From: Streptomyces xanthii
GTDB lineage: Bacteria > Actinomycetota > Actinomycetes > Streptomycetales > Streptomycetaceae
Direction: 5' to 3'
Assembly: GCF_014621695.1 (NCBI RefSeq)
Contig: NZ_CP061281.1
Coordinates: forward strand, 5,704,001-5,768,000
Length of the DNA: 64,000 nt
Part shown: in pieces, positions 25,726 to 34,754 of the stretch
How positions within the stretch are numbered: position 1 is the stretch's first letter
Layout of the letters: every line of letters begins with the position of its first letter
Translations under genes and position numbers: made by a program
Notes under the pieces: generated by a model
Databases searched by the model: none
What the model was told of the DNA's origin: nothing
What the model saw: the letters and a program-made list of their open reading frames with translations, nothing else

Positions 25726-26411
25726 CGATCCGGGTACTGCTCGCCGACGACCAGGCCCTGCTGCGCAGCGCCTTCCGCGTCCTCGTCGACTCCGAGGCCG
25801 ACATGGAGGTCGTCGGCGAGGCCTCCGACGGCGCCGAGGCCGTCGCCCTCGCCCAGGAACACCTCCCCGACGTCGTCCTCATGGACATCCGGATGCCCGG
25901 CACCGACGGCCTCGCCGCCACCCGCGCCATCAGCGCCGACCCCGCGCTCGCCCAGGTCCGCGTCGTCATGCTGACCACCTTCGAGGTCGACGAGTACGTC
26001 GTGCAGTCGCTGCGGGCGGGCGCCTCCGGCTTCCTCGGCAAGGGCGCCGAACCCGAGGAACTGCTGGGCGCGGTGCGCGTCGCGGCGGCGGGCGACGCGC
26101 TGCTGTCACCGGCCGCGACCAAGGGCCTCATCGCCAAGTTCCTCGCCCAGGGCGAGGGGTTCGACGAGGACGGCCGCACCGGCGGCGCCCACGCCGAGCG
26201 GCTCGCCGCGCTCACCGGACGCGAGCGCGAGGTGCTCGTCCTCGTCGCCGGCGGCCACTCCAACGACGAGATCGCCGAACGCCTCGAGGTCAGCCCGCTC
26301 ACCGTCAAGACCCATGTGAACCGGGCGATGGCCAAGCTCGGCGCCCGCGACCGCGCCCAACTCGTCGTCATCGCGTACGAATCGGGCCTGGTCCGTCCAA
26401 GGGTGGAGTGA
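25722..26411 (+). CDS. LuxR/NarL-family response regulator
   Basis: A 229-residue regulator partnered with the preceding kinase. The receiver domain has acidic pocket ADD (8-10), phosphoacceptor D55 in VVLMDIRMPG, the switch Thr in MLTTFE and Lys in LGKGAEP. The C-terminal LuxR helix-turn-helix is LTGREREVLVLVAGGHSNDE followed by IAERLEVSPLTVKTHVNRAM. Translation is coupled to the kinase through ATGA. Target genes are unknown; the RND exporter 168 bp downstream is a reasonable candidate, as is pspA. Confidence 0.96.
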   Translation: MTIRVLLADDQALLRSAFRVLVDSEADMEVVGEASDGAEAVALAQEHLPDVVLMDIRMPGTDGLAATRAISADPALAQVRVVMLTTFEVDEYVVQSLRAGASGFLGKGAEPEELLGAVRVAAAGDALLSPAATKGLIAKFLAQGEGFDEDGRTGGAHAERLAALTGREREVLVLVAGGHSNDEIAERLEVSPLTVKTHVNRAMAKLGARDRAQLVVIAYESGLVRPRVE

Positions 26412-26579
26412 GCCCCACCCGTCACGTACTACACCCGCAGTACGCGGAGCGTGAAGACGGGACCTGGGAGCGACGAATCGGGCCGCGGGGATGGCTGAAA
26501 GTATGAGCGGCCCCCTGTGCGCGTCCGTGTGGGCGGGCCGCAGTCCGCTCGTCGTCCCACGCCCCCGGAGACCCCGCCC

Positions 26580-29500
26580 ATGTCCTGGCTGTCGAGATTC
26601 AGCCTCGCCCAACGCGCCCTGATCGGCCTGATGTCCGTCATCGCGATCGTCTTCGGCGCGATCGCGATCCCCCAGCTCAAGCAGCAGCTGCTGCCCTCCA
26701 TCGAACTGCCCATGGTCTCCGTCCTGGCCCCCTACCAGGGCGCGTCCCCGGACGTGGTCGAGAAGCAGGTCGTGGAGCCGCTGGAGAACTCCATCGACGC
26801 CGTCGACGGCGTCACCGGCATCACCGCGACGGCCTCCGAGGGCAACGCGGTCCTGATGGCCCAGTTCGACTTCGGCAACGGCTCCAAGCAGATCGTCGCC
26901 GACATCCAGCAGGCCGTGAACAGGGCCCGCGCCCAACTGCCCGACGACGTCGACCCGCAGGTGATCGCCGGCTCCACCGACGACATCCCGACCGTCGTCC
27001 TCGCCGTCACCTCCGACAAGGACCAGCAGGCGCTCGCCGACCAGCTCGACAAGACCGTCGTGCCGGCCCTCAAGGACATCGACGGCGTCTCCCAGGTCAC
27101 CGTCGACGGCGTCCGCGACCTCCAGGTGAACGTCACGCCGGACGACCGCAAGATGGCCGCGGCCGGTGTCTCCGTCATGACGCTCGGCCAGTCCCTGCGC
27201 TCCGGCGGCGCCACGCTGCCCGCGGGCTCCTTCGACGAGAGCGGCAAGAACCGCACGGTCCAGGTCGGCGGCGGGTTCACCTCGCTGCGGCAGATCGAGG
27301 ACCTGATGATCACCGGCCAGGGCGTCAAGAAGCCCGTACGCCTCGGGGACATCGCCACCGTGAAGCAGGAGCCGTCCACGGCCGACTCGCTCACCCGCAC
27401 CGACGGCCGGCCCAGCCTCGCCGTCATGGTCACCATGGACCAGGACGGCTCCGCGGTCGCCATCTCGAACGCGGTCGAGGACAAGCTGCCCGGCCTGCGT
27501 CAGGACCTCGGCGCCGGTGCGAAGCTCACCGTCGTCAGCGACCAGGGCCCCGCCGTCTCCAAGTCCATCTCCGGACTGACCACGGAGGGCGCGCTCGGCC
27601 TGCTCTTCGCCGTCATCGTCATCCTGGTCTTCCTCGCGTCGCTGCGCTCCACCCTCGTCACCGCGGTCTCCATCCCGCTGTCGGTGGTCCTCGCGCTGAT
27701 CGTCCTGTGGACCCGCGACCTCTCGCTCAACATGCTCACGCTCGGCGCGCTGACCATCGCGATCGGCCGAGTCGTCGACGACTCGATCGTCGTCCTGGAG
27801 AACATCAAGCGGCACCTCGGCTACGGCGAGGAGCGCAAGGAGGCCATCCTCACCGCGGTCCGCGAGGTCGCCGGAGCGGTCACCTCGTCGACGCTCACCA
27901 CGGTCGCCGTGTTCCTGCCGATCGGTCTGGTCGGCGGCATGGTCGGCGAGCTGTTCGGCTCGTTCTCCCTGACGGTGACGGCGGCGCTGCTCGCGTCCCT
28001 CCTCGTCTCCCTGACCGTCGTGCCGGTGCTCTCCTACTGGTTCCTGCGCGCCCCGAAGGCGATCCAGGGCGTCGACCCGGAGGAGGCCCGCCGCAAGGCC
28101 GAGGAGAAGGAGGCCCGCTCCCGGCTCCAGCGGATCTACGTGCCGGTGCTGCGCTTCGCGACCCGTCGCCGCCTCACCAGCGTGGCCCTCGCGATCGTCG
28201 TCCTCGTCGGCACCTTCGGCATGGCCCCGCTCCTGAAGACGAACTTCTTCGACCAGGGCGAGCAGGAAGTCCTGTCCATCAAGCAGGAGTTGAAGCCCGG
28301 CACCAGCCTCGCCGCGACCGACGCCTCCGCGCGGAAGATCGAGAAGGCGCTCCAGGGAATCGACGCCGTCAAGGACTACCAGGTCACCGTCGGCTCCTCG
28401 GGGTTCATGGCGGCCTTCGGCGGCGGCACCGACACCAACCAGGCCGCGTACCAGGTCACCCTGAAGGACAAGGCCTCCTACGAGGACACGCAGGACCGCA
28501 TCGAGCGCGAGCTCGGCAAGCTGTCCGGCATCGGTACGACGACCATCGCGGCCGGTGACGGCTTCGGCAGCCAGGACCTCAGCGTGGTAGTGAAGGCCGC
28601 CGACGCGGAGGTCCTCGACAAGGCGTCCGAGCAGGTCCGCGAGTCCGTCGCCTCCCTCGACGACGTCACCGACGTGACCAGCGACCTGTCGCAGTCCGTC
28701 CCGCGCATCTCGGTCAAGGCCAACTCCAAGGCCGCCGCGGCCGGGTTCGACGACACGACGCTCGGCGCGGCCGTCGCCCAGGCGGTGCGCGGCACCACCA
28801 GCGGCAAGGCGATCCTCGACGACACCGAGCGCGACGTCGTCGTGAAGTCGGCGAAGCCGGCCACGACCATGGCCGAGCTCAAGAAGCTGCCGATGGGTCC
28901 GCGCGGTCTGACCCTCGGCGACATCGCCACGGTGAAGCTCGTCGACGGCCCGGTCTCCATGACCCGCATCGACGGCGCCCGCGCCGCCACGATCACGGCC
29001 AAGCCGACCGGGGACAACACCGGCGCGGTCTCCGCCGACCTCCAGTCGAAGCTCGCGAAGCTGGACCTGCCGGCCGGCGCCACCGCCACCATCGGCGGTG
29101 TCACCTCCGACCAGGACGACGCGTTCAAGAACCTGGGCCTGGCGATGCTCGCGGCGATCGCGATCGTCTTCCTGCTCCTGGTCGCGACGTTCCGCTCGCT
29201 GGCCCAGCCGCTGATCCTGCTGGTCTCCATCCCGTTCGCGGCCACGGGCGCGATCGGCCTGCTCGTCGCGACCGGCACCCCCATGGGCGTCCCGGCGATG
29301 ATCGGCATGCTGATGCTCATCGGCATCGTCGTGACGAACGCGATCGTGCTGATCGACCTCATCAACCAGTACCGGGCACAGGGCCTGGGCGTCGTCGAGG
29401 CGGTCGTCGAGGGCGGCCGGCACCGGCTCCGCCCGATCCTGATGACGGCCCTGGCCACGATCTTCGCCCTGCTCCCGATGGCGCTCGGCGTCACCGGCGA

Positions 29501-29714
29501 GGGCGGCTTCATCGCGCAGCCGCTGGCGGTGGTCGTGATCGGCGGCCTCATCACGTCGACCCTGCTGACCCTGCTCCTCGTCCCGACGCTCTACGCGATG
29601 CTGGAGCTCCGCAAGGAGCGGCGGGCCAAGAAGCGGGCCGCGAAGAAGGGGGCCGCCCTGCCGGAGCAGGCGACCCCCGAATCCGAGTCAGACCCGGAGC
29701 CTGCGAAGGCCTGA
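26580..29714 (+). CDS. RND-superfamily efflux transporter permease (AcrB/HAE1-like)
   Basis: A 1044-residue inner-membrane exporter of the ACR_tran family. The N-terminal helix SLAQRALIGLMSVIAIVFGA starts typical porter repeats; helix blocks lie near 335-480 and 850-1020. Proton-relay region of helix 4 reads TIAIGRVVDDSIVVLENIKR, where the usual LVDDAIV is conserved. The C-terminal half repeats the fold (GIPM-type MGVPAMIGMLMLIGIVVTNA). The charged tail is RKERRAKKRAAKKGA. No periplasmic adaptor or outer-membrane partner is encoded nearby, as expected for a Gram-positive. Substrate unknown. ATG 26580 has GGAG 11 nt upstream; the 168-bp gap suggests its own promoter. Confidence 0.93.
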   Translation: MSWLSRFSLAQRALIGLMSVIAIVFGAIAIPQLKQQLLPSIELPMVSVLAPYQGASPDVVEKQVVEPLENSIDAVDGVTGITATASEGNAVLMAQFDFGNGSKQIVADIQQAVNRARAQLPDDVDPQVIAGSTDDIPTVVLAVTSDKDQQALADQLDKTVVPALKDIDGVSQVTVDGVRDLQVNVTPDDRKMAAAGVSVMTLGQSLRSGGATLPAGSFDESGKNRTVQVGGGFTSLRQIEDLMITGQGVKKPVRLGDIATVKQEPSTADSLTRTDGRPSLAVMVTMDQDGSAVAISNAVEDKLPGLRQDLGAGAKLTVVSDQGPAVSKSISGLTTEGALGLLFAVIVILVFLASLRSTLVTAVSIPLSVVLALIVLWTRDLSLNMLTLGALTIAIGRVVDDSIVVLENIKRHLGYGEERKEAILTAVREVAGAVTSSTLTTVAVFLPIGLVGGMVGELFGSFSLTVTAALLASLLVSLTVVPVLSYWFLRAPKAIQGVDPEEARRKAEEKEARSRLQRIYVPVLRFATRRRLTSVALAIVVLVGTFGMAPLLKTNFFDQGEQEVLSIKQELKPGTSLAATDASARKIEKALQGIDAVKDYQVTVGSSGFMAAFGGGTDTNQAAYQVTLKDKASYEDTQDRIERELGKLSGIGTTTIAAGDGFGSQDLSVVVKAADAEVLDKASEQVRESVASLDDVTDVTSDLSQSVPRISVKANSKAAAAGFDDTTLGAAVAQAVRGTTSGKAILDDTERDVVVKSAKPATTMAELKKLPMGPRGLTLGDIATVKLVDGPVSMTRIDGARAATITAKPTGDNTGAVSADLQSKLAKLDLPAGATATIGGVTSDQDDAFKNLGLAMLAAIAIVFLLLVATFRSLAQPLILLVSIPFAATGAIGLLVATGTPMGVPAMIGMLMLIGIVVTNAIVLIDLINQYRAQGLGVVEAVVEGGRHRLRPILMTALATIFALLPMALGVTGEGGFIAQPLAVVVIGGLITSTLLTLLLVPTLYAMLELRKERRAKKRAAKKGAALPEQATPESESDPEPAKA

Positions 29715-29722
29715 CGCCCCGC

Positions 29723-29760
29723 CGCCGGGGCGAGCGCATCATCCGGCGCTCGCCCCGGCG
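29723..29760 (+). terminator. Hairpin terminator after the RND gene
   Basis: A perfect 15-bp stem CGCCGGGGCGAGCGC / GCGCTCGCCCCGGCG with an 8-nt loop, 8 bp past the stop codon. It abuts repeat copy D. Confidence 0.9.
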
Positions 29761-29893
29761 GGGGCTGGCCGCGCAGTTCCCCGCGCCCCTGGGAAGGTCG
29801 CGCCTTCCTCGGGGAAATGCGACCCGAAGGGTCTGCATTTCAGGGGCGCGGGGAACTGCGCGAGAAGCCCCACCGGCCCGCACCCGGCGACGA
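29761..29893. repeat. Convergent-junction palindromic repeat, copy D
   Basis: Opposed 19-mer cores at 29770-29788 and 29844-29862, with internal hairpins GGAAGG/CCTTCC around tcgcg and GACCC/GGGTC around gaa. The right arm ends caccggcccgcacccggcga and cga, identical in that part to copy A. The copy fills the space to the nadA stop. Confidence 0.9.
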
Positions 29894-29899
29894 GACCCG

Positions 29900-31096
29900 C
29901 TACGGCAGGGCCAGCATCCGCTCGAGCGCCAGCTTCGCGAACTGTTCCGTCTCGCGGTCGACCTCGATGCGGTTGACCAGCTGCCCGTCCGCCAGGGACT
30001 CCAGGGTCCACACCAGGTGGGGCAGGTCGATGCGGTTCATGGTCGAGCAGAAGCAGACCGTCTTGTCGAGGAAGACGATCTCCTTGCCCTCGGGCGCGAA
30101 GCGGTTGGCGAGGCGCCGGACGAGGTTCAGCTCCGTGCCGATGGCCCACTTGGACCCGGCCGGGGCTGCCTCCAGGGCCTTGATGATGTACTCCGTGGAC
30201 CCGACGTAGTCCGCCGCGGCCACGACCTCGTGCTTGCACTCGGGGTGCACCAGCACGTTCACACCCGGTATGCGCTCGCGCACGTCGTTGACCGAGTCCA
30301 GCGAGAAGCGCCCGTGGACCGAGCAGTGCCCGCGCCAAAGGATCATCTTGGCGGCGCGCAGCTCCTCGACGGTCAGCCCGCCGTTCGGCTTGTGCGGGTT
30401 GTAGACGACGCAGTCGTCGAGGGACATGCCGAGGTCCCGCACCGCGGTGTTGCGCCCCAGGTGCTGGTCCGGCAGGAAGAGGACCTTCTCACCCTGCTCG
30501 AACGCCCAGTTCAGCGCGCGCTCGGCGTTGGACGACGTACAGATCGTGCCGCCGTGCTTGCCGGTGAACGCCTTGATGTCCGCCGAGGAGTTCATGTAGG
30601 ACACGGGCACGACCTGCTCGGCGATGCCGGCCTCGGTCAGCACGTCCCAGCACTCGGCGACCTGCTCGGCGGTGGCCATGTCGGCCATCGAGCAGCCCGC
30701 GGCGAGGTCGGGCAGGACGACCTTCTGGTCGTCGCCGGTGAGGATGTCCGCCGACTCGGCCATGAAGTGCACACCGCAGAAGACGATGTACTCGGCCTCG
30801 GGCCGCGCCGCGGCGTCCCGCGCCAGCTTGAAGGAGTCGCCGGTGACGTCGGCGAACTGGATGACCTCGTCGCGCTGGTAGTGGTGCCCGAGCACGAACA
30901 CCTTGTCGCCGAGCTTCTCCTTGGCCGCGCGGGCCCGCTCCACCAGGTCCGGGTCGGAGGGCGAGGGAAGGTCGCCAGGACACTCCACACCGCGCTCGCT
31001 CTTGGGGTCGGCCTCGCGGCCGAGCAGCAGCAGAGCCAGGGGAGTGGGGGAAACGTCCAGGTCGACAGGGGCCTGGGGGGTCTGGGCCGTGGTCAC
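29900..31096 (-). CDS. nadA: Quinolinate synthase A
   Basis: A 398-residue iron-sulfur enzyme condensing iminoaspartate and dihydroxyacetone phosphate to quinolinate in NAD synthesis. It has VLGHHYQRDEVIQFADVTGD, FCGVHFMAESADIL (C107), HPECKHEVV and VCFCSTMNRIDL; the three Cys ligands for the 4Fe-4S cluster are in the last three segments. GTG 31096 is used; a GTG three codons upstream has AAAGG directly against it and is less likely. nadB and nadC are not in the window. It is divergent from erpA, an iron-sulfur insertion factor, so control by NAD or Fe-S status is plausible. Confidence 0.96.
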   Translation of the reverse strand: MTTAQTPQAPVDLDVSPTPLALLLLGREADPKSERGVECPGDLPSPSDPDLVERARAAKEKLGDKVFVLGHHYQRDEVIQFADVTGDSFKLARDAAARPEAEYIVFCGVHFMAESADILTGDDQKVVLPDLAAGCSMADMATAEQVAECWDVLTEAGIAEQVVPVSYMNSSADIKAFTGKHGGTICTSSNAERALNWAFEQGEKVLFLPDQHLGRNTAVRDLGMSLDDCVVYNPHKPNGGLTVEELRAAKMILWRGHCSVHGRFSLDSVNDVRERIPGVNVLVHPECKHEVVAAADYVGSTEYIIKALEAAPAGSKWAIGTELNLVRRLANRFAPEGKEIVFLDKTVCFCSTMNRIDLPHLVWTLESLADGQLVNRIEVDRETEQFAKLALERMLALP

Positions 31097-31155
31097 GTCA
31101 CGCACCCTTTCTCATCTACAGAACGACTTTTCGTCGAAATGACGCTATCTATCAT

Positions 31156-31193
31156 ACGTGGTTCACGTCAGTTTGACGACACTCATCGTGTCG
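31156..31193. promoter_or_regulatory. Inverted repeats in the nadA-erpA divergent region
   Basis: Two short palindromes lie close together: ACGTGgttCACGT (31156-31168) and CGACACtcatcGTGTCG (31177-31193), 60-97 bp upstream of the nadA start and about 150-185 bp upstream of erpA. Either could be an operator for the divergent pair; I do not recognise them as a known regulator's site. The rest of 31097-31340 holds no gene. Confidence 0.4.
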
Positions 31194-31340
31194 ATGTGAC
31201 GCAATCCGCCTCGGCCGTCCCGTGCCCCGGCCGCGAGCCGTGTGCGAGCATGAAAGAAGAGCGACACCCGGAATGGATCCGGGCCTTTGCCGGTTGCAAT
31301 GGTCGGCAAGCAGTCTCCGTACAACCCGGGAGAGATGTAG

Positions 31341-31697
31341 ATGTCCGTATCGGACGAGACCACCACCGTCAGCGACGGCATCATCCTGAGCGACGCCGCC
31401 GCGGCCAAGGTCAAGGCTCTGCTCGACCAGGAAGGCCGCGACGACCTGGCGCTGCGCGTCGCCGTTCAGCCGGGTGGCTGCTCCGGTCTGCGCTACCAGC
31501 TGTTCTTCGACGAGCGCTCGCTCGACGGTGACGTCGTGAAGGACTTCGGTGGCGTCAAGGTCGTCACCGACCGCATGTCCGCCCCGTACCTGGGCGGCGC
31601 CTCCATCGACTTCGTCGACACCATCGAGAAGCAGGGCTTCACGATCGACAACCCGAACGCCACGGGCTCCTGCGCCTGCGGCGACTCGTTCAGCTGA
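31341..31697 (+). CDS. erpA: A-type iron-sulfur cluster insertion protein
   Basis: A 118-residue HesB/IscA family carrier. The N-terminal region IILSDAAAAKVKALLDQEGR is followed by GGCSGLRYQLFFD with conserved C47, and the C-terminus has the CxC pair GSCACGDSF (C111, C113). These three Cys bind or transfer Fe-S clusters. ATG 31341 starts the family sequence; GGGAGAG lies 8 nt upstream. In actinobacteria this gene lies beside the cytochrome oxidase region, and aconitase-type and respiratory Fe-S proteins such as QcrA are likely clients. A 15-bp terminator follows. Confidence 0.94.
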   Translation: MSVSDETTTVSDGIILSDAAAAKVKALLDQEGRDDLALRVAVQPGGCSGLRYQLFFDERSLDGDVVKDFGGVKVVTDRMSAPYLGGASIDFVDTIEKQGFTIDNPNATGSCACGDSFS

Positions 31698-31736
31698 TCC
31701 GGCCGACACAACCGGCTGAAGCTGCGCGACACGCGC

Positions 31737-31774
31737 GATGGCCCGGCCCCCCTGCGACAGGGGGCCGGGCCATC
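31737..31774. terminator. Bidirectional hairpin between erpA and the next gene
   Basis: A perfect 15-bp stem GATGGCCCGGCCCCC / GGGGGCCGGGCCATC with an 8-nt loop, in the 106-bp gap between convergent genes. This convergent gap has a simple hairpin instead of the dispersed repeat. Confidence 0.9.
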
Positions 31775-31803
31775 GGCGTTCTCCGGCGTGCTCTGCGGGC
31801 GCG

Positions 31804-33321
31804 TCAGCCGCGCGGCGCCGGCTTCACCCCGCCCGGACCGTTCTGCTGCGCGACCCGCACCTCGTGCCCGTCCGACCCGACGACCTTCCGCCCGTCCAGC
31901 GGCCCGTCGAGCGTCACGTCCAGCGTGTAGAACTTCGCCATCATGATGCAGACGGTGCCCTTCTTCTGGGTCGCGGTCACCTTCACCGACACCCGGTCCT
32001 TCGACTCGTCGACCGTGGCCCGGTACGTCGCGCACACCCCGCCCGTGAAGTGCAGCGTCAGCTTCTTGCCGTCCTCCTCGTACCCCGACACCCGCACGTC
32101 ACGGGTGTCCGTCCCGGACTCGCCCGGCGACGCGCTGGGCCGCGGACTCGGCGCCCCCTCCGGAGGCGTCGCGGCCGCGCTCGACGGCGCCACCAGGAAC
32201 TCCGGCGCGACCGCAGGGTGCGTCACCGTCGTCGGCTCCGTGGCCCCGGCCGGCTTCACCTGGAACAGCCACGACGGCACGAGGATCTGCCGCCCGCCCG
32301 AGTGCTGCGCGGCCAGGCCGAATGTGGCCTTCGTGACCTCGGTCGTCGAGGACGCGGGCGGCCGCGGCGAGGACGGCGTGCATCCGGTGCCCTGCTGATC
32401 CGCGCCCCCACGCTCCAGCGGCACCGCACTCGCACACCCGCCGACGGCGACCCGGTCACCGGACGCCGAGCCGTTCATCCGCTTCAGCGTCTGCTCGGCG
32501 CTCGCCGTCGGATACGTGTCGCCCTTGACCGGAGCCTTCAACTGGCCGCTGCCACCGACCACTTGACCGTCCGCGCCGACCTGGATCCCCGTCGACCAGC
32601 CGTACGTGGGCAGGCCGCCGACCACCGGATCCGCGTTCACCACCCGCGTCGCGCCCATCAACTGGGCCGCGTCCAGCTTCGCGTCGTCCTGGCCCAGCGC
32701 CTTGAGGACCGGCGCCGCGGCCTTCTTCGCGGCGGCCTCGCTCACCGCGTCCTTCTCGCTGCCGGAGCCCACCGGATCGGGGCACTTCGCCACGCCCGCG
32801 CACTTGTCGCCCGCCGACGGCGCGTGCAGCGCGTACGTCCACGTGCCCGGCGCCGCCCGGTTCACCTGCAGCGACGGGCCCGAGCCGTCCTTCGCTGGGC
32901 CCAGCCGCCAGGCACCGTCCGTCAGCTTCGGCGTGCCGTCGATGTCGAGCGCCTTGCCGAGCGCGCTCACCTCGGCGGCGCTCACCTCGCCCTCGGCCCG
33001 GTACACGGGCGCGTCACCGGGGCCCTTCGGCAGCGGCACCGTCGCCCGGTACGTCGTCCCGTTCGGGTCCGGCTCACCCGGCGCGATCCCGTTCGACGTG
33101 CCCGGGTCGCCGCCGGCCGCGTACCCGTCCAGGGCGAGCGGCGGGGGAGTGCCGTCACCGGCCGGGCCGGCCGGGGAACCGGCGCCGTCCTTGTCGCCGG
33201 ACGCGCTCGTCGCGAGATACGCGCCGCCGCCACCGGCGAGGAGGACAGCCGCGGCGACCGAGGCGACCGCCAGCGTCGTACGCCGCCGGGACCGGCCCTG
33301 CGTCTGTTCTTCGGTACTCAC
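31804..33321 (-). CDS. Large membrane-anchored extracytoplasmic protein, unknown function
   Basis: A 505-residue protein with one N-terminal helix after a basic start (RSRRRTTLAVASVAAAVLLAGGG), so type II anchored or secreted. The outer part has no domain I recognise. It contains Pro/Ser-rich linkers (GAPSPRPSASPGESGTDTRD), paired Cys positions (GDKCAGVAKCPDP; GGCASAV; GTGCTP; GGVCATY; GTVCIMM) that could form disulfides, and a beta-rich C-terminal stretch KKLTLHFTGGVCATYRATVD. GTG 33321 has AGGAG 7 nt upstream. The small gene at 33390-33608 lies just upstream on the same strand. The signal may be surface structure or sensing, but that is only a guess. Confidence 0.85.
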   Translation of the reverse strand: MSTEEQTQGRSRRRTTLAVASVAAAVLLAGGGGAYLATSASGDKDGAGSPAGPAGDGTPPPLALDGYAAGGDPGTSNGIAPGEPDPNGTTYRATVPLPKGPGDAPVYRAEGEVSAAEVSALGKALDIDGTPKLTDGAWRLGPAKDGSGPSLQVNRAAPGTWTYALHAPSAGDKCAGVAKCPDPVGSGSEKDAVSEAAAKKAAAPVLKALGQDDAKLDAAQLMGATRVVNADPVVGGLPTYGWSTGIQVGADGQVVGGSGQLKAPVKGDTYPTASAEQTLKRMNGSASGDRVAVGGCASAVPLERGGADQQGTGCTPSSPRPPASSTTEVTKATFGLAAQHSGGRQILVPSWLFQVKPAGATEPTTVTHPAVAPEFLVAPSSAAATPPEGAPSPRPSASPGESGTDTRDVRVSGYEEDGKKLTLHFTGGVCATYRATVDESKDRVSVKVTATQKKGTVCIMMAKFYTLDVTLDGPLDGRKVVGSDGHEVRVAQQNGPGGVKPAPRG

Positions 33322-33389
33322 CGCATCGCTCCTTCGACTGCCGCCGTGCGGGACAGCGATGTGACGCGGCAGGGGAGCGAGTGGTTCCC

Positions 33390-33608
33390 TCAGTCGCCGA
33401 AACCGGCCATGGAGTCGATCAGCCGGGCGGACGAAGCGGGCACCACCACCCCGGTGATCCGCGCCGACAGCGGCCCCGCCGTGACCGGAGCCTTCCGCTC
33501 CGTCTCCCACGGCGCCAGGGGCGTCACCCAGTGCGGAACCATGCGGGCGCAGTCGACGCGCAGCGCCGCCAGCCCGTCCTGCGTCAGATGCGACACGTCG
33601 TACGTCAT
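33390..33608 (-). CDS. Possible small protein, 72 aa
   Basis: An open frame MTYDVSHLTQDGLAALRVDC continuing ARMVPHWVTPLAPWETERKA and ending SSARLIDSMAGFGD. It has codon bias like its neighbours and sits 68 bp upstream of the membrane-anchored protein gene on the same strand. There is no Shine-Dalgarno, so if real it may have a very short leader. No family is recognised. It accounts for half of the otherwise empty 33322-33741 gap; the rest has an inverted repeat CTACtatcggGTAG near 33648-33661. Confidence 0.45.
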   Translation of the reverse strand: MTYDVSHLTQDGLAALRVDCARMVPHWVTPLAPWETERKAPVTAGPLSARITGVVVPASSARLIDSMAGFGD

Positions 33609-33741
33609 GACCGCACCGTATGCACGACAGGTCACACGAAAAAAGGCCTACTATCGGGTAGTTTCCGCACTTCAGGCCGGGTCCCCGACCGGGTAGCGTG
33701 AAGCGTCAACCCCCTCCCTCCTCAGGAAGCGTGACCTCGCC

Positions 33742-34716
33742 GTGCGAATCGCAGTCACCGGCTCCATCGCCACCGACCACCTGATGACCTTCCCCGGCCG
33801 CTTCGCCGACCAGCTCGTCGCCGATCAGCTGCACACGGTCTCCCTCTCCTTCCTCGTCGACAACCTCGACGTGCGCCGGGGCGGCGTCGGCGCCAACATC
33901 GCGTTCGGCATGGGCCAGCTCGGCACCGGCCCGGTCCTGGTCGGCGCGGCAGGCTCCGACTTCGACGAGTACCGCGCCTGGCTCGACCGGCACGGCGTGG
34001 ACACCGCCTCCGTCCGGATCTCCGAGACCCTGCACACCGCCCGCTTCGTGTGCACGACGGACGCCGACCACAACCAGATCGGCTCCTTCTACACCGGCGC
34101 CATGAGCGAGGCCCGCCTCATCGAGCTCAAGACCGTCGCCGACCGCGTGGGCGGCCTCGACCTGGTCCTCATCGGCGCCGACGACCCGGAGGGCATGCTC
34201 CGCCACACCGAGGAGTGCCGCAGCCGGAACATCCCGTTCGCCGCGGACTTCTCGCAGCAGATCGCGCGCATGGACGGCGAGGAGATCCGCACGCTCCTCG
34301 AAGGCGCCACGTACCTCTTCTCCAACGAGTACGAGAAGGGCCTCATCGAGTCGAAGACCGGCTGGAGCGACGCGGAGATCCTCGCCAAGGTCGGCCACCG
34401 CGTCACCACGCTCGGCTCGCGCGGGGTCCGCATCGAGCGGGTCGGGGAGGACCCGATCGAGGTCGGCGTCCCGGAAGAGAAGGCGAAGGTCGACCCCACC
34501 GGTGTCGGCGACGCCTTCCGCGCCGGGTTCCTCTCGGGTCTCGCCTGGGGCGTCTCGCTGGAGCGCGCGGCCCAGATCGGCTGCATGCTCGCCACCCTGG
34601 TCATCGAGACCCTGGGCACCCAGGAGTACGAACTGCGCCGCGCGGCTTTCATGGACCGCTTCAAGAAGGCCTACGGTGACGAGGCTGCCGCCGAGGTCGA
34701 GGGTCACCTGAGCTGA
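33742..34716 (+). CDS. PfkB-family carbohydrate/adenosine kinase
   Basis: A 324-residue ribokinase-family enzyme. The N-terminal strand RIAVTGSIATDHLMTFPGRF, the substrate loop RRGGVGANIAFGMGQLG and the PfkB signature 2 DPTGVGDAFRAGFLSG with the catalytic Asp are all intact. Its Mycobacterium counterpart beside the cta genes is AdoK (Rv2202c), an adenosine kinase, so nucleoside phosphorylation is likely, but other sugars cannot be excluded from sequence. GTG 33742 is used with AGGAAG about 12 nt upstream. A TAGCGT at 33692-33697 might be a -10 box. Confidence 0.9.
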   Translation: MRIAVTGSIATDHLMTFPGRFADQLVADQLHTVSLSFLVDNLDVRRGGVGANIAFGMGQLGTGPVLVGAAGSDFDEYRAWLDRHGVDTASVRISETLHTARFVCTTDADHNQIGSFYTGAMSEARLIELKTVADRVGGLDLVLIGADDPEGMLRHTEECRSRNIPFAADFSQQIARMDGEEIRTLLEGATYLFSNEYEKGLIESKTGWSDAEILAKVGHRVTTLGSRGVRIERVGEDPIEVGVPEEKAKVDPTGVGDAFRAGFLSGLAWGVSLERAAQIGCMLATLVIETLGTQEYELRRAAFMDRFKKAYGDEAAAEVEGHLS

Positions 34717-34754
34717 GGCCTCGCCGGCGGCGCCGTGGATCTCCGGGTGAGATC

